64,000 nucleotides of DNA from Lancefieldella rimae ATCC 49626 (GTDB taxonomy: Bacteria > Actinomycetota > Coriobacteriia > Coriobacteriales > Atopobiaceae): assembly GCF_000174015.1 (NCBI RefSeq), contig NZ_ACFE01000002.1, positions 124,001 to 188,000 on the forward strand, written 5' to 3'. The notes beneath the pieces were generated by a model. That model saw nothing but the letters and a program-made list of their open reading frames with translations. It was not told where the DNA came from and did not search any database. Positions 47,012 through 55,151 of the stretch are shown here, in pieces. The position numbers were made by a program, and so were the translations under genes. Within the stretch, counting starts at the first letter, position 1. Each line of letters begins with the position of its first letter.

Positions 47012-47048
47012 TTGACAGTCGGCGTACAAAACAGTACTGTTTTGTACG
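47012..47048 (+). promoter_or_regulatory. Promoter with a 26-bp perfect palindrome before the ABC-2 transporter genes
   Basis: TTGACA at 47012-47017, 17-base spacer, TACTGT at 47035-47040. The palindrome CGTACAAAACAGT and its complement (47023-47048) covers the -10 box, so a dimeric repressor bound here would block transcription. Confidence 0.75.
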
Positions 47049-47081
47049 ACAGATATGATGTTGCCTATTGAGAGGTTAATT

Positions 47082-47975
47082 ATGACCGATGTTATTTCCG
47101 GATCAGCAGAATCTGCGGCTCCTGTCTTAAATGTTCAGCACTTTACTAAGAAATACGGAAGCAAAGTGGCAGTCAATGATTTGACGCTTAATGTGTTGCC
47201 TGGTGATATCTATGGCTTTATTGGCCATAACGGCGCAGGAAAAACAACGCTCATCAAATGTATCGTCGGCGCACAGCCATTTGAGGGTGGAGAGATTTAC
47301 GTTGACGGCAAAAACGTCGTGAACGATCCAATCGCAACCAAGCAGCTTATTGCCTACGTGCCCGATAACCCGGATATCTATGAGTTTATGTCCGGCATCA
47401 AATATCTTAACTATGTTGCAGATATCTTTGGTGTTCCCGCGCAGGACCGCGTGGAGCGCATTACGGTGCTGGCAAATCGCTTGGGAATTACCGATTCTTT
47501 GGCTAATCCAATCTCCAGCTTCTCACATGGTATGAAGCAAAAACTTGTGCTTGTGAGTGCGCTGCTCCATGAGCCCAAGCTTCTTGTTTTGGACGAGCCG
47601 TTTGTGGGGCTTGATCCCGCCGCCAGCTTTGAGCTGAAAAAGATGTTGCACGAGCTGGCTTCTCGTGGATCTGCAGTGTTTTTCTCCAGTCACGTGCTAG
47701 AAGTTGTCGAGAAGCTCTGCAACAAGATTGCCATTATTCGTGAGGGCAAGCTTTTGGCCGCCGGCGAAACCGAGGAGATTCGCGGCAATTCTTCGCTTGA
47801 GGAAGTCTTCTTGGGCATGGAAGTCGGTGCACCTGGCGTGACCGATGAGTTGGCTGCTGATATGGCAGCTGCCGAGAAGACCGCTGCGTCGGAAACGCCT
47901 ACCGCACCGATGAACCCATCCGCGCCGCAGGCTCCTTCTCCCAAAGCTCCCGTCAATCAAGAAGGTGATCGGTAA
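47082..47975 (+). CDS. ABC transporter ATP-binding protein (ABC-2 type)
   Basis: ATPase of an ABC-2 exporter. Walker A GHNGAGKTT, signature SSFSHGMKQKL, Walker B LLVLDEPFVGLDP and switch SSHVLEVVEKLC are intact. The last 45 residues are Ala/Pro/Thr-rich and not part of the ATPase fold. ATG 47082 follows GAGAGGTTAAT; the frame is open 27 bases upstream without a site. The permease gene overlaps its stop by one base (TAATG). The export substrate is unknown. Confidence 0.92.
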   Translation: MTDVISGSAESAAPVLNVQHFTKKYGSKVAVNDLTLNVLPGDIYGFIGHNGAGKTTLIKCIVGAQPFEGGEIYVDGKNVVNDPIATKQLIAYVPDNPDIYEFMSGIKYLNYVADIFGVPAQDRVERITVLANRLGITDSLANPISSFSHGMKQKLVLVSALLHEPKLLVLDEPFVGLDPAASFELKKMLHELASRGSAVFFSSHVLEVVEKLCNKIAIIREGKLLAAGETEEIRGNSSLEEVFLGMEVGAPGVTDELAADMAAAEKTAASETPTAPMNPSAPQAPSPKAPVNQEGDR

Positions 47976-49813
47976 TGGCCGACTCAAGACCTCCCGTACC
48001 GGGCGAGGAATTTGATGAGCTTTCGAAAGATGACTTTACTCCTGCAGAAGTAACGACGGCAGATGTAGCTCCGGCAAATCGGGAGAGTTTCAAGCTTCCT
48101 TCCAATCTCAAAGCGTTATGGCTCCTGTTGAAGGTGCAAGTTCTTTCAGTATGGACTAGTCAGAGATTAGGTCGTCGTCGCAACGGTAAGCATGGTGCCA
48201 ACGGACTGACGATAGCCGTTCTTGTTTTTGCCATCATCGGTGTTCTTGTGATGGCGGGTTATTTGTATGTCTTTGGCTTCGGGCTTGCCACGCTCGGCTT
48301 TGCCAAACTTGTGCCGCTTGTTGCGGTGCTTATCGCCTCGCTTGCAGGTGTTGCGTTTACGTTTGCAAAGGCAAACGGCGTGTTGTTTGGTTACAAAGAT
48401 TACGACTTCATTATGTCGTTGCCGGTTAAGAAAACGGTTATCATTGCCTCGCGCGTCGGCGCCATGTATTCGGTGGAGATGTTTTGGGCGCTTATCACCA
48501 TGGTACCTTTGTATGTGGGCTACTTCTCGGTGATGGCCATAACACCGTTGCGTGTATTGGCGGCACTTTTGTCCGTTTTGCTTGCTCCCAACCTGGCAAC
48601 GTCCGTGGCCATTTTGCTCTCATGGGCTCTGACGGCTCTCGGTGCAAAGTTGCACCTTAAAAACTTCAATACCATCATCGGTGGTATTTTTGGCATGGCG
48701 ATTGCCGTTCTCTATATCGTGGGAGTGGCATCGTTTTCCGGCATGATGGGTCGAGACGGCGGCGTTTCATACGCCATTATCAACTATAGAGAAGTTATAT
48801 TTAATGCAGCAAATACCGTTGGTGCCATTTATGTACCTTCGCTTCTGGTATCCAATGTCTTCGCTACTGGAAACGTGTTGAGTCTGCTTATCTTTATCGT
48901 GTTTTCGGTGGGCTCCCCGGCACTTGTTATCGCACTTCTCGCCAAATTCAACGACCGCGTCAACGCGTTGGTGGTAACTCAGGCTGCCAACAAGAGGTTT
49001 ACCTCCACTCAGATTTCAACAAAAGAAAGCGGAGCGTTCCGAGCGATGGTAATCAAAGAGTTTCGCACGCTTTTTGGATACCCCGCATACTTTTTCAATA
49101 CGAGCTTTGGCATGGTTATCTGTGTGATTCTTGCTCTTGTGGTGGCATTTTTTGGGGTCAACGGATTTGTTGCATCAATCGTTGAAGATGATGTGGATGT
49201 TGCCCGGCTGGTTGCACCGATTGTGCGCACAATCTTTGGATTTATGTCTACGTATTTTATATGCTTGTTCACGGCGGCAAGCTCTACGGCAGCGGCAGTA
49301 TCCTACTCCATGGAAGGTCATTCCAACTGGCTTATGGCAACCATGCCGGTAACGGCACGACAGGTCTTTGGCTCAAAAATTGCGGCCAATATGCTCTATA
49401 TTGTGGTAGGACTCCTGCTTTCAAATGGCATTTTGCTCATTTCTGGCAATATTGCTTTTGGTACGGCGGTGAGGAATTTTATTGTGCCGCTCTGCTTCTG
49501 CTTCTTCTCGGCAAATCTGGGCATGGCCATTGATGTGCGCCGTCCCAATTTTGACTGGGCGAGTGTCACCGAGGTAACAAAGCGTGGTATGTCGGTCATG
49601 GTGTCTTCGCTTGTGAGTGTCTTCGGCTCTATGATCGTTTTGGGAGTAAATTTTGTGCTCTTTGCGCTTCCGTCGTTTGTCAGCATGATGAACGGAGGTC
49701 CTTTGATGAGTGAAACACCTCTTAATGTGGGCATGATATGCACGTCGCTTATCTTTGCTGGCATAGGTGCCATCCTCTTTTCAGATACCGTTCGCCGAGG
49801 AGTCGTAATTTAA
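47975..49813 (+). CDS. ABC-2 type permease
   Basis: Large membrane partner of the preceding ATPase: 612 residues with roughly fourteen hydrophobic segments in two halves and a charged 70-residue N terminus. The pattern (FGYKDYDFIMSLPVKKTVIIASR; MATMPVTARQVFGSKIAANM) is that of the permeases paired with YtrB-like ATPases. ATG 47975 overlaps the ATPase stop codon, so translation is coupled. The operon is preceded by the 26-bp palindrome and ends at the hairpin 49904-49946. Confidence 0.88.
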   Translation: MADSRPPVPGEEFDELSKDDFTPAEVTTADVAPANRESFKLPSNLKALWLLLKVQVLSVWTSQRLGRRRNGKHGANGLTIAVLVFAIIGVLVMAGYLYVFGFGLATLGFAKLVPLVAVLIASLAGVAFTFAKANGVLFGYKDYDFIMSLPVKKTVIIASRVGAMYSVEMFWALITMVPLYVGYFSVMAITPLRVLAALLSVLLAPNLATSVAILLSWALTALGAKLHLKNFNTIIGGIFGMAIAVLYIVGVASFSGMMGRDGGVSYAIINYREVIFNAANTVGAIYVPSLLVSNVFATGNVLSLLIFIVFSVGSPALVIALLAKFNDRVNALVVTQAANKRFTSTQISTKESGAFRAMVIKEFRTLFGYPAYFFNTSFGMVICVILALVVAFFGVNGFVASIVEDDVDVARLVAPIVRTIFGFMSTYFICLFTAASSTAAAVSYSMEGHSNWLMATMPVTARQVFGSKIAANMLYIVVGLLLSNGILLISGNIAFGTAVRNFIVPLCFCFFSANLGMAIDVRRPNFDWASVTEVTKRGMSVMVSSLVSVFGSMIVLGVNFVLFALPSFVSMMNGGPLMSETPLNVGMICTSLIFAGIGAILFSDTVRRGVVI

Positions 49814-49853
49814 CTTTTTATTCCAAAACCCTCTTGATTTTTTAGGACGAGCT

Positions 49854-49882
49854 TTCTACCAGCAATTATATAGCGAGAAGAA
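49854..49882. repeat. Bipartite 29-base repeat, copy 1
   Basis: TTCTACCAGC, six variable bases, ATAGCGAGAAGAA; the same bipartite element occurs at 54941-54969. It lies in the 320-base gap before arcA. Confidence 0.7.
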
Positions 49883-49903
49883 CCCCTGGTCCAAAATTAT
49901 AAG

Positions 49904-49946
49904 AACACCTGCACATCGCGTTCGGCGATACGCAGGTGTTTCTTTT
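49904..49946 (+). terminator. Terminator after the ABC-2 operon
   Basis: AACACCTGC pairs with GCAGGTGTT, with an inner stem ATCGC/GCGAT, followed by TCTTTTAT. Confidence 0.85.
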
Positions 49947-50133
49947 ATGGCAATGCATTAGGGTGGGGGTGCGAGAGGTTTTAGCCCGGCAGCCGGGTGC
50001 ACGTTTGTAGAGGCACCTTTCAGTCTGCCATGAGAAGAGGAGGTCTATGGAGTAAGGGTGATAATACGCGCGGATGTTATGCGCACCATGCACGTAGAGT
50101 TACGTATAAACCTGCAATAAATGGAGGAAAACC
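49947..50133 (+). other. Leader region of the arginine deiminase genes
   Basis: No gene of normal size. TATAAA at 50105-50110 could be a -10 box, though no good -35 fits. A strong site GAAGAGGAGGTCT is followed by ATG GAG TAA at 50047-50055, a two-codon frame whose role, if any, is unknown. I do not see a clear ArgR box. Confidence 0.35.
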
Positions 50134-51360
50134 ATGAAAGGAATTAGTGTGCGGAGTGAAGTCGCACCGCTTAAAAAGGTGTTGCTTCACCGCCCTGGTA
50201 GGGAACTTCTTAATCTCACCCCGGCGTCAATGGAAAGGTTGCTCTTTGATGATATTCCATTCCTAAAAGTTGCACAGGAAGAGCATGACGCGTTTGCTCA
50301 GCTTCTTCGCGACAATGGTGTCGAAGTTGTGTACCTTGAAGACCTCATGACGGATGTCCTCAGGCTTCATCCTGAGCTTAAAGAGCAGTTCCTGATGCAG
50401 TGGCTCGAAGAGGGCGGCATTCACACGGAAAAGTGGCAGCAGAAGCTACTCTCGTATTTGACTGAGAATTTTGAAGGCAAAGAACTCATCCTTAAGACGA
50501 TGGAAGGAATCAATCTTAAGGAGTGCTACGACGTTGAGCGCAACCACTCACTGGTTGACATGGCTTCCTTTGAGCAGAAGCTGATTGTCGATCCGATGCC
50601 CAACCTGTACTTTACTCGCGATCCATTTGGTTCCATTGGATCGGGCATCTCTCTGAACAAGATGCGCTTCCCAACCCGTAACCGCGAGACGATTTATGCG
50701 GATTACATCTTCAAGTATCACCCTGATTACACAGGCACTCCGCTTTACACAAAGCGTACTGCGTTCTTTAACATTGAGGGTGGCGATATCCTTAACCTCA
50801 ATGACAAGGTCTTGGCCGTTGGCGTTTCACAGCGCACAAGCCCCGAGGCTCTTGAAGCTCTTTCGATTAATCTTTTTGCGGATCCGGATTGTACGATTCG
50901 CACAGTTCTTGCATTTGCTATTCCTTCTTCCAGGGCATTCATGCACTTGGATACCGTCTTCACGGCAATTGACTACAACAAGTACACCGTTCACCCAGAG
51001 ATCGTGGGACCGCTCCAGGTCTTCGAGATTACTCCGGGCACCAATGGTCACCGTCTGAACGTTCGTGAGGTCGACGCTACGCTGCATGATGTTCTCTGCA
51101 AATACACTGAGGTGGACGACGTGGATCTTATCACCTGTGGTGGCGACGATATGATCGCAGCCCAGCGTGAGCAGTGGAACGACGGCTCCAACACTTTGGC
51201 TATTGCGCCTGGTACGGTAGTCGTATACGAGCGCAACGATGTGACGAACCGCATCCTCCAGGAGCATGACGTTCATGTTCTGAGCATTCCAAGCGCCGAG
51301 CTTTCCCGTGGTCGTGGTGGCCCCCGCTGCATGTCAATGCCACTGGTTCGCGCCGAGTAA
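50134..51360 (+). CDS. arcA: Arginine deiminase
   Basis: Hydrolyses arginine to citrulline and ammonia, the first step of the ATP-yielding arginine deiminase pathway. The 408-residue enzyme begins with RSEVAPLKKVLLHRPG; further conserved blocks are PNLYFTRDPF, FNIEGGDIL, HLDTVFT and the C-terminal GRGGPRCMSMPL with nucleophile Cys399. AATGGAGGAAAACC precedes the ATG. Ornithine carbamoyltransferase and a carrier gene follow in the same direction; no carbamate kinase gene is in the window, so ATP formation needs a gene elsewhere. Confidence 0.97.
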   Translation: MKGISVRSEVAPLKKVLLHRPGRELLNLTPASMERLLFDDIPFLKVAQEEHDAFAQLLRDNGVEVVYLEDLMTDVLRLHPELKEQFLMQWLEEGGIHTEKWQQKLLSYLTENFEGKELILKTMEGINLKECYDVERNHSLVDMASFEQKLIVDPMPNLYFTRDPFGSIGSGISLNKMRFPTRNRETIYADYIFKYHPDYTGTPLYTKRTAFFNIEGGDILNLNDKVLAVGVSQRTSPEALEALSINLFADPDCTIRTVLAFAIPSSRAFMHLDTVFTAIDYNKYTVHPEIVGPLQVFEITPGTNGHRLNVREVDATLHDVLCKYTEVDDVDLITCGGDDMIAAQREQWNDGSNTLAIAPGTVVVYERNDVTNRILQEHDVHVLSIPSAELSRGRGGPRCMSMPLVRAE

Positions 51361-51393
51361 ACTGCACGTATATTTATTAAAAGGGAGAATATT

Positions 51394-52386
51394 ATGGGAG
51401 TTAATGTTCGTGGCAGGAGCTTTCTGACACTACTTGACTATACACCCGACGAGATTCGTTATCTCTTGGACTTATCGGTTGAGTTTAAGAACATGAAGCG
51501 CAACGGCGTAGACCACAGCTGGCTCAAGGGTCGCCAGGTTGTCCTTCTGTTCGAAAAGACTTCAACTCGTACTCGCTGCGCTTTTGAAGTGGGTGCAAGG
51601 GATTTGGGCATGGGAGTCACCTTCCTTGACTCCGGCTCTTCTCAGATGGGCAAGAAGGAGTCTTTGGAAGATACTGCAAAGGTATTGGGCCGCATGTTTG
51701 ACGGCATTGAGTATCGTGGTTTTGACCAGGAAGTTGTTAAGGATCTGGCAAAGTATTCCGGCGTTCCCGTCTGGAATGGCCTCACCGACGATTTCCATCC
51801 CACACAGATGCTTGCAGATATCATGACGGTTCAGGAAGAGTTCGGCGATGTTCGCGGACGTAAACTGACGTTCTTCGGTGACGCTCGCAATAACGTAGCT
51901 AACTCGCTGATGGTTGTCTGCGCCAAGCTGGGTATGCATTTCTGCGCTTGTGGTCCAAAAGAGCTTATGCCTAAGCAGGAGCTTATCGACAAGTGCGAGG
52001 CAATCGCCAAAGAGACGCATGCCGTCCTTGAGTTTACCGATGACGTTAAGGTTGGCGCCAAGGATGCGGATGTTTTGTACACCGACATCTGGCTGTCCAT
52101 GGGTGAGCCTGAAGAGCTTTGGGCCCAGCGCATTGAGCTGCTTCGTCCGTATCAGGTCAACAAGGAGGTTATGGCAGCTGCTAAGCCAACGGCCATCTTC
52201 CTCCACTGCCTGCCAAGCTTCCACGATCGTCACACAACCATTGGCGAGAACATCTATCAGAAGTATGGTCTTGAGGCTATGGAAGTTACTGACGACGTGT
52301 TCTTGGGTCACCAGGCTCGTGAGTTTGAAGAGGCTGAAAATCGTATGCACACCATCAAGGCTGTGATGTACGCAACCTTGAAGTAA
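51394..52386 (+). CDS. arcB: Ornithine carbamoyltransferase
   Basis: In this context the catabolic enzyme converts citrulline and phosphate to ornithine and carbamoyl phosphate. The carbamoyl-phosphate motif is EKTSTRTRCAFEVGARDLG, followed by the YRGFDQ segment, DDFHPTQMLAD and the ornithine-binding FLHCLPSFHD. The 330-residue length is standard. AAAGGGAGAA precedes ATG 51394, 33 bases after arcA. Anabolic argF is nearly identical in motif, so the catabolic name rests on neighbours. Confidence 0.95.
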   Translation: MGVNVRGRSFLTLLDYTPDEIRYLLDLSVEFKNMKRNGVDHSWLKGRQVVLLFEKTSTRTRCAFEVGARDLGMGVTFLDSGSSQMGKKESLEDTAKVLGRMFDGIEYRGFDQEVVKDLAKYSGVPVWNGLTDDFHPTQMLADIMTVQEEFGDVRGRKLTFFGDARNNVANSLMVVCAKLGMHFCACGPKELMPKQELIDKCEAIAKETHAVLEFTDDVKVGAKDADVLYTDIWLSMGEPEELWAQRIELLRPYQVNKEVMAAAKPTAIFLHCLPSFHDRHTTIGENIYQKYGLEAMEVTDDVFLGHQAREFEEAENRMHTIKAVMYATLK

Positions 52387-52460
52387 CAACAGAACTACTG
52401 TGGTCGTGCTTGGGAGAATTGCTTCCGTAAGTCTCCCAAGCAACGACTCGAGGGAGATAT

Positions 52461-53921
52461 GTGATTCATATGTCTGTACAACAAAAAACGAGGAAGCGCC
52501 TTGGCACATACGGCATACTTCTTCTTGTACTGCTCTTTGTTGCAATCTGCACATGGCTTACCAACGGTCAGCCGTATATAACGGATGAGGGCGAGCAGGC
52601 TGCAGTTATGGGAGCCACTTTCCAGCAAATCCTTATGGCTCCGATTGCCGGCTTCCATGATGCAAGTGAAGTCATTGGCTTCGTATTCTGCTTGGGTGCC
52701 TTCTTGGCCCTGGTTAATGCAACCGGTGCTTTGGAAACAGGAATTCATGTTCTTGTTAAGAAGCTTAAGGGCAAGGAACTCATCCTTGTGTGGGTTTTGA
52801 TGTTCTTGTTCTCGATAGGCGGAACAACCTACGGCATGGGTGAGGAAACCGTTGGTTTCTACATTTTGCTTGCGGCTACAATGACGGCTGCCGGAATGGA
52901 CCCCGTGGTTGGTGCAGCCACCGTATTGCTGGGCGCCGGCTCAGGCGTTCTCGGCTCGACCATCAACCCCTTTGCTACGGGTGCTGCCGTTGACGCAGCG
53001 CGTTCAGCGGGCGTTGAGGTTAACATGGGTATCCTCTATCTTGAGGGCGTTATTCTGTGGCTTGGCACCTATCTGATTTCCGTAGTTGGAGTTACAAAAT
53101 ACGCAAGGCATGTCATTGAAACAAAGGGTTCAATCCTGACGGCCGATCAGCTTTCCGAGTGTGAAAAAGCGTACGGCAATATGGAAATTAGCGATGAGGA
53201 GAAGCTCACCGGCAGGCAGAAAGTCTGCATGATTATTTTTGCGCTTACCTTTGTCGTCATGATCCTCGGCTTTATTCCTTGGGGCGATCTCAACGAGTCC
53301 ATCGCAGACGGACTTGCGTGGACGTCTATCCTTACCGGCAAGGCGCTTGGTTCTTGGTGGTTTGATGATGCGGCAACATGGTTCATGCTCATGGGTATCA
53401 TCATTGGCATAGTCGGTATGACCGATCGCTCAAAGATGGCAACAACCATCATCTCCGGCATTGGCGACATGGTCTCCGTTAACGTTGTTATCGCACTTGC
53501 CCGCGCAACAGCGGTACTGATGTCACAGACAGGACTCGGCAGCTGGATGGTTCAGGCTTCGGTTACTGCCCTGACACAATCCGGTATGCCTGCGGCACTC
53601 TTTGGGTTCTTGGACTACATCCTTCATATTGGTCTCAGCTTCCTGGTGCCGTCTTCTTCCGGCCTGGCCGCGCTCTCCGCACCGATTGTTTCACCAATCG
53701 TTTCCGGCCTCAACTGGTCGGTGGAGACTTCCATTATGTGCAACGTTGCAGCCAATGGTCTTGTAAACCTGTTTACACCAACCTGCGGCTTCATTATGGG
53801 TGGTCTTGCACTTGCTCGCATTCCATACGAGACATGGCTCAAGTGGGCAGCAAAACTTCTGGTTATCATTGGAGTCTTTGTCGCTGTCGTACTGACGGTC
53901 TTCATGCTGGTATTGAGCTAA
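52461..53921 (+). CDS. YfcC/ArcD2-like carrier, probable arginine/ornithine antiporter
   Basis: A 486-residue carrier with about twelve membrane segments of the YfcC (C4-dicarboxylate-carrier-like) family. Glycine-rich reentrant-type motifs GGTTYGMGEETVGFY and GAGSGVLGSTINPFATG in the first half, and FLVPSSSGLAALSAPIVSPI with TPTCGFIMGGLALARIPYETW in the second, are typical. In anaerobes this family often replaces ArcD in arginine deiminase clusters, exchanging arginine for ornithine; that role is inferred from position after the two pathway genes. GTG 52461 follows GAGGGAGA; ATG 52470 is an alternative. Confidence 0.87.
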   Translation: MIHMSVQQKTRKRLGTYGILLLVLLFVAICTWLTNGQPYITDEGEQAAVMGATFQQILMAPIAGFHDASEVIGFVFCLGAFLALVNATGALETGIHVLVKKLKGKELILVWVLMFLFSIGGTTYGMGEETVGFYILLAATMTAAGMDPVVGAATVLLGAGSGVLGSTINPFATGAAVDAARSAGVEVNMGILYLEGVILWLGTYLISVVGVTKYARHVIETKGSILTADQLSECEKAYGNMEISDEEKLTGRQKVCMIIFALTFVVMILGFIPWGDLNESIADGLAWTSILTGKALGSWWFDDAATWFMLMGIIIGIVGMTDRSKMATTIISGIGDMVSVNVVIALARATAVLMSQTGLGSWMVQASVTALTQSGMPAALFGFLDYILHIGLSFLVPSSSGLAALSAPIVSPIVSGLNWSVETSIMCNVAANGLVNLFTPTCGFIMGGLALARIPYETWLKWAAKLLVIIGVFVAVVLTVFMLVLS

Positions 53922-53949
53922 TAAAAGCTGCCTTTATATAAAACACCGT

Positions 53950-53989
53950 TCATACGGTCGGTCGGGTTTCTCGGCCGGCCGTATTTGCA
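53950..53989 (+). terminator. Terminator of the arginine deiminase cluster
   Basis: ATACGGTCGGTCG pairs with CGGCCGGCCGTAT (two G-T pairs), followed by TTTG. Confidence 0.8.
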
Positions 53990-54091
53990 TGCTCGGTGTA
54001 CGTGTGCTCTGTTTGGGACGAGAAGTTCTACCGAGGTGGCATGCCGGTGATACAATGAGCAAACCTGCAGCATACGAGTAAAGGGAACAAG

Positions 54092-54811
54092 ATGCAGAAG
54101 TTTGTAACGGACAAAGATTTTTGGGATCTGTTTCCGGAGGCGGCGATTGGCGTTTTGTCCGTGCGTGGTCTCAAAGAGGACAATCTGACAGAGACTCAGA
54201 AAAACGAAATTAAAGACATACTTGCCGAGGCAAATAAGCAGGCTACAAAGTATGTTCCCAATGAGCCTATCTCCGCAAATGACGTAGTAAAAGTGTGGCG
54301 TCAGGCATATCAAAAGTTTCCTACCAAAAAAGGTGCTCGCTGCGCCATAGAGGCGCTGTTAAAGCGTGTGTTGCATGATACGCCGGTGAGGTCTATCGTT
54401 CCGTCGGTAGACATTACAAATGCAATATCGCTTAGGTATGCGTTTCCCATAGGTGTCGAGAATATCGACGCATTCGTGGGAGATCTGCACGTGGGTATTA
54501 TGAAGGGCGATGAACCTTTCCGACCCATCGGATCTGATTGTGACGAGCCTCCGCTTCCGGGAGAGCTTGCATATTATGACGGCGAAGGCGTTGTGTGCAG
54601 GTGTTGGAACTGGCGCGATGGTCAGCGAACGCAGATGCAGGACAACACGCCAAATGCATTTATCGCCATGGAATGCGTAGAGCAGGGACGCAGAGAAGAT
54701 CTTCAGAAGGCTCTGGACGATCTTGCAGAACTTCTGACAACATATTTACATGCGGAAATTGTAGCCTCCGCAATCGTTACCAAAGACAATCCCGAGGTTG
54801 TTTTGAGGTAA
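54092..54811 (+). CDS. Stand-alone B3/B4 domain protein
   Basis: A 239-residue B3/B4-domain protein resembling the editing module of the phenylalanyl-tRNA synthetase beta subunit. The pattern VWRQAYQKFPTKKGARCAIEALLKRV, then VPSVDITNAISLRYAFPIGVENIDAF and GEVVYYDGEGVVCR-like ELAYYDGEGVVCRCWNW is that of COG3382 proteins. Function is probably tRNA- or amino-acid-related, unproven. AAAGGGAACAAG precedes the ATG. It is monocistronic, bounded by terminators on both sides. A more distant relative lies at 37743-38417. Confidence 0.87.
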   Translation: MQKFVTDKDFWDLFPEAAIGVLSVRGLKEDNLTETQKNEIKDILAEANKQATKYVPNEPISANDVVKVWRQAYQKFPTKKGARCAIEALLKRVLHDTPVRSIVPSVDITNAISLRYAFPIGVENIDAFVGDLHVGIMKGDEPFRPIGSDCDEPPLPGELAYYDGEGVVCRCWNWRDGQRTQMQDNTPNAFIAMECVEQGRREDLQKALDDLAELLTTYLHAEIVASAIVTKDNPEVVLR

Positions 54812-54831
54812 GAATCCGCGATAAAGCGTTC

Positions 54832-54866
54832 TTAATACGGCGCGTACCCCGCGCCGTATTTTTTAT
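54832..54866 (+). terminator. Terminator after the second B3/B4 gene
   Basis: A perfect 11-bp stem, AATACGGCGCG with CGCGCCGTATT, five-base loop, followed by TTTTATC. Confidence 0.9.
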
Positions 54867-54940
54867 CGTACATACCGTTCGCCGAGGAGTTGTGCGGAGG
54901 CCTGCAGCGAGGGGTTCTTTTCGCTCTTTCAAATACTATC

Positions 54941-54969
54941 TTCTACCAGCTAAGACATAGCGAGAAGAA
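54941..54969. repeat. Bipartite 29-base repeat, copy 2
   Basis: TTCTACCAGC, six variable bases, ATAGCGAGAAGAA, matching copy 1 at 49854-49882. It lies in the gap before the EF-G-like gene; the remainder of that gap (54867-55151) shows no gene. Confidence 0.7.
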
Positions 54970-55151
54970 TAAGTTTCGGCAAAACTTTTTGATGCGGTGA
55001 TTGTCACTCGTCGATATGTGGGTGCTTCCGGCGCAGCAATGCTTTACGGTAGAAAAGCTAGAGGTTTTCTTGTTCGGTGGTGTGCCGGCAGGTTTGCGCG
55101 TTGATATGGTACGCGCCCTTCTCGGCTGCTACCGCAGTTAGAGGAGGCATC

